From Blastocatellia bacterium (lineage in GTDB: Bacteria > Acidobacteriota > Blastocatellia > Chloracidobacteriales > JADJPF01), in the NCBI GenBank assembly GCA_023265235.1, contig JAHFUF010000015.1:6906-20563 (forward strand): DNA of 13,658 nt. Reading direction: 5' to 3'. Within the stretch, counting starts at the first letter, position 1, and each line of letters begins with the position of its first letter. Of the stretch, positions 7,057-13,658 are shown piece after piece. The position numbers and the translations under genes were made by a program. A model generated the notes under the pieces. It worked only from the letters and a program-made list of their open reading frames with translations, did not search any database and was not told the DNA's origin.

Positions 7057-8962
7057 AATCACTCCCTTCAGAGGTATCACCACTACGTGCTGATACACGT
7101 ATTCTATTGACAACTGTATACCAAGACCCACCACGCAAAACTTTAGCTTCTCCTTTTGTTGGACCCTGAGGATTGATCTCAGGAGGATTAGGAGGAGAAT
7201 TAGGAGGAGGACTAGCAGGATATTTTCCACCCCAATCATTGCACCATTGCCAAACATTTCCAGCCATATCATAAAGTCCATAGCCATTTGGTGCATAGGA
7301 TTTTATAGGTTTAGTTGGGCGTGGTGCTCCTTCTGCTGGTTTAGGTTTACCGAAATTAGCATGCTTGGATGCCTCGTCGTTACCCCAAGGGTAACGAGCA
7401 CCTATTAACCCTCCACGAGCAGCATATTCCCATTCTGCTTCTGTTGGTAAACGTTTACCAGCCCACTTTGCATAAGTCATTGCATCATTCCAAGAGATGC
7501 AAACTACTGGGTGATCTGAGCGATCTGAAGAAGCGTAACGTTGCCAATCATCATCGTTACTAGCTTTTTCAGCATCTGTTATATATTTTGTTTCATTAAC
7601 AAACTGTTGGAATTGGGCGTTTGTTACAGGGGCAACATCCATATAAAATGAACTTATTTGAACCTCATGAATAGGGCGTTCATCTTCTTCCCCATCCTCA
7701 CTACCCATTTTCATCCAACCGCCTTTGATTAGGAGCATTCCTGGGAATTCTTTATCAATTTCTTGACTACCTGGAGGAGCTGGTACTTTGGTGAAAACTC
7801 TATTTACTACAAAATAACCAGTACCTGCCAAAAACACTAGTAGTATTATCCCTAGCATAGGGTAAAGCCATATAGGTTTTTGCTTTTTTGTAGAGGTTTC
7901 TTGGGTGTTTAACTGAGTAGAAATAATTGTATTACCGCTAACAGTCTTAGGAGGCTTGTTATAATCACCCGTAGATATACCGCTTACTGGTGGAAATTCT
8001 GTGTCTTGATCATATAATCCTTCGCTATGGGCTGCATGTAATAACTCATTTGCAAATTCTCCTGCACTAGCATAGCGATCTTTAGGTTCTTTACTAAGTG
8101 CTCGAAGTACTACTTTATCAACACTTTCAGGGATTTCAGGAATAATAGAAGATAGTGAAGGAGGAGGTTCAACTATATGTTTTACAGCCAAACCTGTAGG
8201 CGTTGGGGCTGTAAATGGCAAACGTCCAGTGAGCATTTCAAAAGCTACTACACCTAAACTATAGATATCTGAACGTAAGTCTATAGTTCCTTCTCCACGA
8301 CATTGCTCAGGAGACATATAGTTTACAGTACCAACAATTGTTCCTGCTCGTGTAATGGAATTATCTTGTTTACCTTCAATTATCATTTTAGCAATGCCAA
8401 AGTCAAATACTTTAACAATATGCTTTTTACTGCGATCTACTTTAATCATTACATTGTCTGGTTTTAGATCGCGATGGATAATCTTTTTAGCATGTGCATC
8501 ATCAAGTGCTGCACAAATTTGTGACATTATATTTGCAGTAGTACTAGCAGAGAGAGTCCCTTTTTTACGAATTAATTGAGTTAAGTTATAACCAGGAACA
8601 TACTCCATTACCAAATAAAGCATACCATCAGCGCGACCAAAATCTGTTACTTTAACTGCATTAGGATGGTCAATTGCTGCTGCTGCTCGGGCTTCGCGTA
8701 GAAAACGCTCTACTATTTCTTCATGTGATGCTAATTTAGGGTTGATTAGCTTTATAGCTACTTCATTATTAATAAAGGTATGCCGAGCGCGAAAAACCCC
8801 TCCCATACCTCCTAAACCAAGCAAAGTTTGTATTTCATATTTGCCATCTACAGTTTTCCCTATTAACCCCCCTACATCAAAATCAGCTAGTTTGGTGGTA
8901 TCATCAGGGCAAAGTTCAGCACTATCTGGAAAGGATTTTTGACATTTAGGACAATATTTCAT
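7022..8962 (-). CDS. Transmembrane Ser/Thr protein kinase with C-terminal FGE-sulfatase (SUMF1-like) domain
   Basis: This 646-residue protein has four parts. An N-terminal ribbon has Cys4, Cys7 and Cys18 but Asp where a fourth Cys would be (CPKC...CPDD). The Hanks-type kinase domain (about 42-310) has the Gly-rich loop GLGGMGGVF (49-57), Lys71 in VAIK, HRDLKPDN (163-170), DFG (187-189) and SPEQ (217-220), so all catalytic elements are intact. One membrane helix (about 366-386) follows a Ser/Thr-rich linker. The extracytoplasmic part (about 405-646) is an FGE-sulfatase domain: MKMGSEDGEEDERP, FYMDVAPVTNAQF, RLPTEAEWEYAARGG, GLYDMAGNVWQWC, VLRGGSW and GFRC. The two catalytic cysteines of true formylglycine-generating enzyme align with Thr616 and Ile621, so this domain probably senses or binds rather than oxidises cysteine. 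A Pro-rich insert (about 583-598) lies in it. No Shine-Dalgarno precedes the ATG at 8962. The downstream cupredoxin gene overlaps it. Confidence 0.95.
   Translation of the reverse strand: MKYCPKCQKSFPDSAELCPDDTTKLADFDVGGLIGKTVDGKYEIQTLLGLGGMGGVFRARHTFINNEVAIKLINPKLASHEEIVERFLREARAAAAIDHPNAVKVTDFGRADGMLYLVMEYVPGYNLTQLIRKKGTLSASTTANIMSQICAALDDAHAKKIIHRDLKPDNVMIKVDRSKKHIVKVFDFGIAKMIIEGKQDNSITRAGTIVGTVNYMSPEQCRGEGTIDLRSDIYSLGVVAFEMLTGRLPFTAPTPTGLAVKHIVEPPPSLSSIIPEIPESVDKVVLRALSKEPKDRYASAGEFANELLHAAHSEGLYDQDTEFPPVSGISTGDYNKPPKTVSGNTIISTQLNTQETSTKKQKPIWLYPMLGIILLVFLAGTGYFVVNRVFTKVPAPPGSQEIDKEFPGMLLIKGGWMKMGSEDGEEDERPIHEVQISSFYMDVAPVTNAQFQQFVNETKYITDAEKASNDDDWQRYASSDRSDHPVVCISWNDAMTYAKWAGKRLPTEAEWEYAARGGLIGARYPWGNDEASKHANFGKPKPAEGAPRPTKPIKSYAPNGYGLYDMAGNVWQWCNDWGGKYPASPPPNSPPNPPEINPQGPTKGEAKVLRGGSWYTVVNRIRVSARSGDTSEGSDYDIGFRCAKSK
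7062..7066 (-). promoter_or_regulatory. Ribosome binding site that fixes the cupredoxin start
   Basis: On the minus strand GGGAG is followed by TGATT and then the ATG at 7056. It lies inside the last codons of the kinase gene, and it selects the shorter reading frame over the in-frame ATG at 7296. Confidence 0.7.
7181..7212. repeat. Purine-rich imperfect repeat encoding a proline-rich loop
   Basis: On the plus strand AGGAGGATT, AGGAGGAGAATT and AGGAGGAGG follow one another. Read on the minus strand it encodes the Pro/Asn/Ser-rich insert at about residues 586-595 of the kinase, within its FGE-like domain. It looks like a small expansion by codon slippage rather than a regulatory site. Confidence 0.5.
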
Positions 8963-9273
8963 GAATTATTAATAAAACCTAATAATAGTGGTAGTAAATC
9001 TTTCCAAGCTAACAGTTAATCTATTATCTCATTAGATTTTGTAAATACTTTTGATTCTAGAAGATGGCTTTATGTTGCTATTAGTATTTTAACTAGCTTA
9101 TTATGATTAAAACAGTAAAAAATTCAAGCAACAGACCAAAACAGCTATAGTGCAATAACCTAATAGCCACAGGTGAATATATCAGAACTGATATAGATTG
9201 AGCAACTCGTTTATAAAGTCTTTGCTCTAAAATCTCCCATTTCAAGCTAAAGCATTATTTTGCTATATGATAG
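8963..9273. other. 311-bp AT-rich gap between di-heme gene and kinase gene
   Basis: No ORF with a ribosome site and no RNA gene was recognised. It probably holds the kinase promoter, read on the minus strand, but no hexamer pair with good spacing stands out. It contains the inverted repeat at 9178-9195. TAAAATCTC (about 9228-9236) is also complementary to GAGATTTTA near the di-heme stop (about 9279-9287), which could form a long-loop stem at that gene's 3' end. Confidence 0.5.
9178..9195. promoter_or_regulatory. 18-bp inverted repeat, possible operator
   Basis: TATATCAG and CTGATATA are exact reverse complements separated by AA. The arms are eight bases with a two-base centre, a geometry common for dimeric regulators. 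It lies 216 bp before the kinase start and 79 bp after the di-heme gene's stop, on the side facing the kinase. It has no T-run, so a terminator is less likely. The binding protein is unknown. Confidence 0.4.
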
Positions 9274-10524
9274 TTAGAGAGATTTTAAGAAGTTTATGAG
9301 ATCTTTTTGTGCTGTAGATTTAAGTTTCAAAAACTTATCTCTAGAAGCTGTTGCTTCACCACCATGAGCAGAAATTGCTTTAGAAATATCTCTAGTTCGA
9401 CCATCATGCAAAAAGAATCTTTTACTAGATAAACCCCATAAAGGCTGAGTACGCCACTCATTTGCTAGAGCAATCCCTGTTTGGATACCATCCCTAAGTT
9501 CATCTCCCATTTCATGTAGTAAAAGATCAGAATAAAGATTAGCCTCTTGATTAGCCAAAACAGGAGTAATTAAATCTGGTCGTTCAGAAAGATTTGCTGT
9601 TGTGAGCCTAGGAATATGACAGCTAACGCAACCAAGAGAATTAAAAATAGCTTTACCATTTGTGGCAGAAGCGTCTAGTTGATTTTGGGGCGGTGGGGCA
9701 AGTAGAGCCATAAAATCAAAAAAATTATTTGTAACACGGCCATCAAAGTCTTCTGGGCCATTAGCAGTATCACAAGCAGATTTTTTCCCATTAGTTACAC
9801 GATTACGGGGGAAATCAGGACTAGAAATACCAATTTCTACTATGTAAGCGTCCCCTGTAAAGTCTATTAAAGTAGGCCAATGTGCTTTCCATCCAAACCT
9901 ACCAACCCTAAATTCATTAAAGTGTGGACTAAAGACCATATTGGGACGACCACTAATACCGTCTTTATTTTTGTCCTCAGGGTCAGCATTAGACAAAATA
10001 GTTGCTTCAGAAATAGCATCTATAAGTCCAGAGCCAAAGAGTTGTTGTGCTGCACGAGGGGAAACAAATTGTGCTTTAGCTGGTACCGTTTGAGGTTCGC
10101 ACCCAGGAACTACTTTTTTATTAGATAATGGTTCGCCTCCAAGACGTTCTAAATCATTATATTTACCTCTAGTTATTCGCCCAATCCGAAAGGTTATATC
10201 ATCAATAGAATCAAGTGAGCCTCCTGTAACAGGAAAACCGTGACAAGCTACACAACTAAAATCATTAAATGTAGGGCCAAGACCTTCTTCTACAAGATGA
10301 TCGCGTTCAAATTGAAATTTACCGCTTTGAAAACGACCAAATATCTTACCCTCAAGCCCTGGTAAAGGGTCTCCTAATCGAGTAAATGCTAGCACTGTTG
10401 GGGGAGTCATATTTTGTATTTGTGCTTTTGCTTTAGGGTTAATATTAGGAAGCTCGAAATTGACAAAAAAGACTGGCATAAAAACCAGAACCATTAATAT
10501 CATTAGTAGCTTAAAACGTTTCAT
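9274..10524 (-). CDS. Di-heme c-type cytochrome, DUF1111/di-heme oxidoreductase-like
   Basis: I place the start at the ATG at 10524 (416 aa): AGGAGG lies seven to eight bases upstream. An in-frame TTG at 10530 nearly abuts that site and is rejected. A signal peptide (about 1-34, ending near AKAQ) sends it to the periplasm. Two heme c sites are visible: CVACH (91-95) and CVSCH (299-303). Family-typical segments follow: LLHEMGDELRDG (335-346), PLWGL, FFLHDGRTRDISKAISAHGGEA (370-391). These match the DUF1111 family, long named thiol oxidoreductase and related in layout to MauG-like di-heme proteins; the true substrate is generally not established. The gene lies 33 bp after the porin gene, so the two should be co-transcribed with the PP2C gene. 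An oxidase, peroxidase-like or electron-transfer role in the periplasm is likely; the nearby cupredoxin is a candidate partner. Confidence 0.92.
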   Translation of the reverse strand: MKRFKLLMILMVLVFMPVFFVNFELPNINPKAKAQIQNMTPPTVLAFTRLGDPLPGLEGKIFGRFQSGKFQFERDHLVEEGLGPTFNDFSCVACHGFPVTGGSLDSIDDITFRIGRITRGKYNDLERLGGEPLSNKKVVPGCEPQTVPAKAQFVSPRAAQQLFGSGLIDAISEATILSNADPEDKNKDGISGRPNMVFSPHFNEFRVGRFGWKAHWPTLIDFTGDAYIVEIGISSPDFPRNRVTNGKKSACDTANGPEDFDGRVTNNFFDFMALLAPPPQNQLDASATNGKAIFNSLGCVSCHIPRLTTANLSERPDLITPVLANQEANLYSDLLLHEMGDELRDGIQTGIALANEWRTQPLWGLSSKRFFLHDGRTRDISKAISAHGGEATASRDKFLKLKSTAQKDLINFLKSL

Positions 10525-10530
10525 AGCCAA

Positions 10531-10537
10531 TCCTCCT
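10531..10537 (-). promoter_or_regulatory. Shine-Dalgarno site deciding the di-heme protein start
   Basis: On the minus strand AGGAGGA is followed by TTGGCT and then ATG at 10524. The spacing fits ATG and is far too short for the TTG at 10530. Confidence 0.8.
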
Positions 10538-10557
10538 AGTTGCTATTTTGTTATAAC

Positions 10558-12336
10558 TTAGAAAGAATAAGCAAATCCTATATTGATATGGTTGTTGACC
10601 TTATTACGTTCAATAGTAGGAATTGGTCTGGTAGGATTCTGCTGATCATTACTAAAGTAGGTTTGCATGAATCGATACTCAGTAGAAATAATAAAGTTTG
10701 AACGGAAACGGTAAAGAATGTTACCAGAGAAAGTCCTATTAGCAGCACGAGACACTCCACCTTCCCTATCAAACCTGGTATCTATTAAGTCTTCACTATA
10801 TGGATCATCTAAGCCATAAGCTAAATGAATGGCTATATTATTTTTAGGTCTGATTTGAAGCTGTGACCAGCCGCCAATACTGCGAACACCGATGGCGCGG
10901 CTACCATACTGTGGAAACACAATTCCTTGTACAATACCGCCGCCTAGACCACCTAAGGAACGTCCCCAAAAAACCTCTCCAGTTAAGGTCATTTTGCTTG
11001 TAATAGGTATAACATAGTCTCCTGTAACAGCAACAGAATTGATTGTTGTTCCAGGTGTATTATCTCTAGGTGGAACAGCTAGTTGTCGTCCATAATGGAC
11101 TCCTACTCCTACTTGGAAGGGTTGTGTGTCAAAGGCTAGATAAGCATTAGTTGGAATAGTGTCTAAGTCTCCACGTATATAACTTATTCTAGTTTCAAAA
11201 GCGGGTAAACGGGAGCGTTCTCCTGCATCTGGGCGAGTTTCAAATTGAAACTCTTCGTTTGTTTGTCCATTGTAGGGGGCTAAGATACCTCCTTCAATTA
11301 TAAGACGTTGATTTTCACGAGAAACTAAACGATATGCAACCTTGGCTTGAGGTGTCCAAGACCATAAATTACCAGATTCAGCCAGTGCAGGAAACCCTAC
11401 TTGAGCTATTGAAGTAGGATTAAGAGGTGAAATAATAGGATCGTCTTGACCAACAACAAAAGCAAGGCGCTCTGATTCTAATCTGGCACGAGCAATTCTA
11501 AGGCGCAGCGGGCTAAAGGCACGGCCATTATAAACAGGTGGGTTACCACCAAAGAAATCTAATTGTACATCACCAGATAGTCTCCATTTGCCTATTTGAG
11601 GAGCAAAGAATGAAAAACCTAGCTGAGTTTGTCTAATAGTGGCACCAAAATTCGCTCCATTTTCTAAGGAAACATTGTTACCACCAAGCAAATAAAGCCC
11701 TGTTGGGGGATCATCTGTACCCGCAGTGTTGTAGTATGTATTAAATAAGAGTGTACCAGAGAGTTTTACATTAAACTTCTCACCTGTTTCTACTGAAAGA
11801 CGGCTAGAATCTTTTAGTCGTGAGTCATGTATATCTACCATATCTTTTATTTCTAGTAGACGATCATTAAGGCTATTAAGAGTTACTTCATCTTCTTGTT
11901 CATCTCCTTGAGCTTGTTCTTGCTGACCATCGCCTTGATTTTGAGACTTTGCCAGCTTAGCCAAAGGATAAGAGGTTTTATTAGTAGCTAAAAAATGGGT
12001 TTCGGAGTTAACTTGTTGAAGCTGTGTTTCTGTTTCTTTTAGCCGTTGACGGGTTTCTACTACCTGTTTTTCCAATTCAGTAGCACGCTTGTTAGCAGCG
12101 TCGGCACTTTCACGAGCAGCTTTGGCTTCAGCTTCAGCACGTTCTATTCTAAGTAAGAGCGTAGACATATCTATATTAGTAGTTGGTGGAGTACCAGATT
12201 TTTTTTCTGCTGTTTCTGTTTTTTCTTTGTCCTCTTTATCACTAGCTAATGCTAAGACAGATGGATGAAAGAGAGCAAAAGCTAGTATCAGTAGCGCGAA
12301 GCGGCTAAATAGAGTATTGGAAAGCTTTTTTATCAT
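10558..12336 (-). CDS. Outer-membrane porin-like beta-barrel with N-terminal coiled coil (DcaP-like)
   Basis: This 592-residue protein starts with a signal peptide (about 1-31, ending near LALA). A highly charged helix at about 57-113 (RIERAEAEAKAARESADAAN...) is a predicted coiled coil, then a Gln/Glu/Gly-rich linker (about 132-150) and a second short helix (about 153-178). The rest (about 186-592) shows alternating amphipathic strands ending in NIGFAYSF, with the terminal Phe typical of barrels inserted by BamA. The segment TIRQTQLGFSFFAPQIGKWRLSGDVQLDFFGG followed by LRLRIARARLES and FVVGQDDP recalls DcaP-type porins, which also carry an N-terminal coiled coil that forms trimers. It would transport small solutes across the outer membrane or scaffold periplasmic redox proteins. 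It sits 28 bp after the PP2C gene and 33 bp before the di-heme gene. Its ribosome site, GGGGG five to six bases before the ATG, is unusual. Confidence 0.85.
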   Translation of the reverse strand: MIKKLSNTLFSRFALLILAFALFHPSVLALASDKEDKEKTETAEKKSGTPPTTNIDMSTLLLRIERAEAEAKAARESADAANKRATELEKQVVETRQRLKETETQLQQVNSETHFLATNKTSYPLAKLAKSQNQGDGQQEQAQGDEQEDEVTLNSLNDRLLEIKDMVDIHDSRLKDSSRLSVETGEKFNVKLSGTLLFNTYYNTAGTDDPPTGLYLLGGNNVSLENGANFGATIRQTQLGFSFFAPQIGKWRLSGDVQLDFFGGNPPVYNGRAFSPLRLRIARARLESERLAFVVGQDDPIISPLNPTSIAQVGFPALAESGNLWSWTPQAKVAYRLVSRENQRLIIEGGILAPYNGQTNEEFQFETRPDAGERSRLPAFETRISYIRGDLDTIPTNAYLAFDTQPFQVGVGVHYGRQLAVPPRDNTPGTTINSVAVTGDYVIPITSKMTLTGEVFWGRSLGGLGGGIVQGIVFPQYGSRAIGVRSIGGWSQLQIRPKNNIAIHLAYGLDDPYSEDLIDTRFDREGGVSRAANRTFSGNILYRFRSNFIISTEYRFMQTYFSNDQQNPTRPIPTIERNKVNNHINIGFAYSF

Positions 12337-12364
12337 TTTTTCCCCCAGGAAACATAAGCTAAGG

Positions 12365-13579
12365 TTACGTTTTAGTACGAAATTCAGTAGTTACTTCTTC
12401 TAGCATTCTCCAAGCTTGTTCAAGATGTTCACGAGCTAAGAGCATTTTATTTTCTAAATCAGGCATGCGAGGATATATTGCTCCCTGTACTTGTACCCAA
12501 TGACCTACTAGTTCAATCTCATATTGTTGTTCACTTAGTATTTCAAGAGCATCATTAAGTAAAAGGCTTAGTTTTTTATAACGTTCTTGTATGTCTTGAG
12601 TATTAGGATAAGCAGATAAATTTTCTAATATCGCAACATTTTCTTCAAGCACACAAACCGAAGGGTCGCTAAGTAATCGTGTTCGCTTATGGGTTTTTTC
12701 TGGATCACGATCGGGGTCAAAAATAAATAATGGGGTAAGGCTAGGAGGTCTAGTCAACTCTCGGCTTGAGGTTTGTGGTAGTCCTTCTCCTGTTAGATAA
12801 GCAATAGTCACAGTGATATTGTCTTTACCACCTCTTTCATTTGCTAATGAGACTAATTGTTTACAAGCCTCTGAAAGAGAAGAACTATTTCTAATAATCT
12901 GCATCATTTCACTCTCTAGAACGTTATTAGAAAGACCATCACTACAAACTATTAAGTAATCTTTTTGCTGTAAGCATAGCTTACGCACATCTACTTGGAT
13001 GATTTCTTCCAACCCCACTGCTTGTAAAATAACATTTTTTCTTGGATGTTGAGCCGCTTCTTCAGGGGTCAACAATCCTTTAGAAATCATTAGTTCAACC
13101 AAAGATTGGTCAGTAGTTATTTGAGTTGTTCGGTTTTGGCGAATCAAATAAGCTCTAGAATCGCCAACTTGGGCAATATAAGCAGAATCTTGTTCAATTA
13201 AAATTGCTGTAACTGTAGCAGACATCCCTTTATATGCTGGTATATCTTTACCGTAATTCCAAACAACATAATTAGCTTGTTCTACGGCAGCAATTAATCT
13301 GTCATGTGCAGGTATTGACCAGGATAATCTTGCTAAGGAATCATTGATAGCATGAATAGCAAATTGACTAGCTATTTCTCCTGAAACTGAACCCCCTACA
13401 CCATCTGATACAACAAGTAAAAAGCTACAATCGCTAAGGGAAGTAGTTTGAGTAGTATTAATAGGAAAGGTTCTACCATTACGAAAATCAGCTAGTAAAA
13501 AACAATCTTCATTTTTTGTTCTTAACAGCCCAATATCAGTAATTCCTTCTACGCTGATGTGTACTTCATTATTACTCAT
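12365..13579 (-). CDS. PP2C-family Ser/Thr protein phosphatase with C-terminal helical extension
   Basis: Residues about 8-262 form a PP2C (PPM) domain with its metal-binding and structural motifs intact: TDIGLLRTKNED (14-25), VSDGVGG (57-63, Asp59), GMSATVTA (118-125), QVGDSRAYLIR (137-147), CSDGLSNN (212-219, Asp214) and GGKDNITV (250-257, Asp253). It should dephosphorylate phospho-Ser/Thr in the cytoplasm. Beyond residue 265 come a linker and about 95 residues of mostly helical, Leu/Glu-rich sequence (about 310-404) that I do not recognise; it is not part of standard short bacterial PP2C proteins. There is no membrane segment. It heads a close-spaced minus-strand run with the porin and di-heme genes, and is the natural counterpart of the kinase encoded further along the same strand. 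No clear Shine-Dalgarno precedes the ATG, though no better start is available. Confidence 0.93.
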   Translation of the reverse strand: MSNNEVHISVEGITDIGLLRTKNEDCFLLADFRNGRTFPINTTQTTSLSDCSFLLVVSDGVGGSVSGEIASQFAIHAINDSLARLSWSIPAHDRLIAAVEQANYVVWNYGKDIPAYKGMSATVTAILIEQDSAYIAQVGDSRAYLIRQNRTTQITTDQSLVELMISKGLLTPEEAAQHPRKNVILQAVGLEEIIQVDVRKLCLQQKDYLIVCSDGLSNNVLESEMMQIIRNSSSLSEACKQLVSLANERGGKDNITVTIAYLTGEGLPQTSSRELTRPPSLTPLFIFDPDRDPEKTHKRTRLLSDPSVCVLEENVAILENLSAYPNTQDIQERYKKLSLLLNDALEILSEQQYEIELVGHWVQVQGAIYPRMPDLENKMLLAREHLEQAWRMLEEVTTEFRTKT

Positions 13580-13658
13580 AAAAGAACGAAACTGCTTTCA
13601 GATTTATAGTGTTTTAGTGAGGGTAACACTTAAGTTTTAAGCAAGAAGTTGACAAAAA
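13580..13658. other. Upstream region of the PP2C operon (window edge)
   Basis: Seventy-nine AT-rich bases remain before the window ends. TTGTCA on the minus strand at 13655-13650 resembles a -35 box, but no acceptable -10 box lies at the right distance, so no promoter is called. Confidence 0.3.

Noticed and set aside
7057..7296. N-terminal extension of the cupredoxin frame up to an ATG at 7296
   Set aside because: These 80 codons lie antiphase within conserved kinase FGE-domain sequence, and the signal peptide and ribosome site point to 7056.
8355..8942. Plus-strand ORFs antisense to the kinase
   Set aside because: They shadow conserved kinase motifs such as HRDLKPDN and DFG on the opposite strand, and no translation signal was seen.
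7022..8962. Functional formylglycine-generating enzyme (sulfatase maturation)
   Set aside because: The catalytic cysteine positions are Thr616 and Ile621, and no sulfatase gene is in the window.
10525..10530. TTG start two codons before the di-heme protein ATG
   Set aside because: It almost touches the Shine-Dalgarno site; ATG at 10524 has ideal spacing.
13627..13655. Promoter for the PP2C gene from TTGTCA on the minus strand
   Set aside because: The hexamer at 17-base spacing is TAAGTG, too far from a -10 consensus; the other candidate TATAAA has no -35 partner.

Overview
The window is AT-rich DNA, densely coding in the standard bacterial code, and probably comes from a Gram-negative bacterium with an outer membrane: there is a beta-barrel protein ending in Phe, a periplasmic di-heme cytochrome and exported copper proteins. 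The Ser/Thr kinase starts with a short CxxC...C ribbon, and a coiled-coil protein ends in a beta domain resembling those on anti-sigma-like proteins of Acidobacteriota. That makes an Acidobacteriota/Blastocatellia-like source plausible, but this is inference from family resemblance. No tRNA, rRNA, CRISPR array or insertion sequence was recognised.

Left half, plus strand (1-6287): the 3' part of a JAMM/MPN metalloprotease with a strikingly Rpn11/CSN5-like active site; a cytoplasmic coiled-coil protein with a C-terminal beta domain; a membrane-anchored M19 dipeptidase; a secreted protein of three DUF11-like repeats carrying a C-terminal type-1 copper (cupredoxin) domain, closed by a strong hairpin; an unrecognised 89-residue protein; and a PaaG-type member of the crotonase family. 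Most have their own leader and a visible Shine-Dalgarno sequence, so they look like separate transcription units rather than one operon.

Right half, minus strand (13579 down to 6319): a PP2C phosphatase, a coiled-coil outer-membrane porin-like protein and a DUF1111 di-heme protein are packed with gaps of about 30 bp and look like one operon. After a 311-bp AT-rich gap holding an 18-bp inverted repeat come a transmembrane Ser/Thr kinase with an extracytoplasmic FGE-sulfatase-like domain and, overlapping its 3' end by 35 bp, an exported cupredoxin. A long hairpin separates the two convergent halves at 6271-6316.

The most coherent hypothesis is that the minus-strand genes form a signalling-plus-redox module: a kinase/phosphatase pair bracketing a heme protein, a blue-copper-like protein and a porin. 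The sequence shows the gene order and motifs; functional coupling is inferred. Two annotation corrections follow from the ribosome binding sites: the cupredoxin should start at 7056 (245 aa) and the di-heme protein at 10524 (416 aa).
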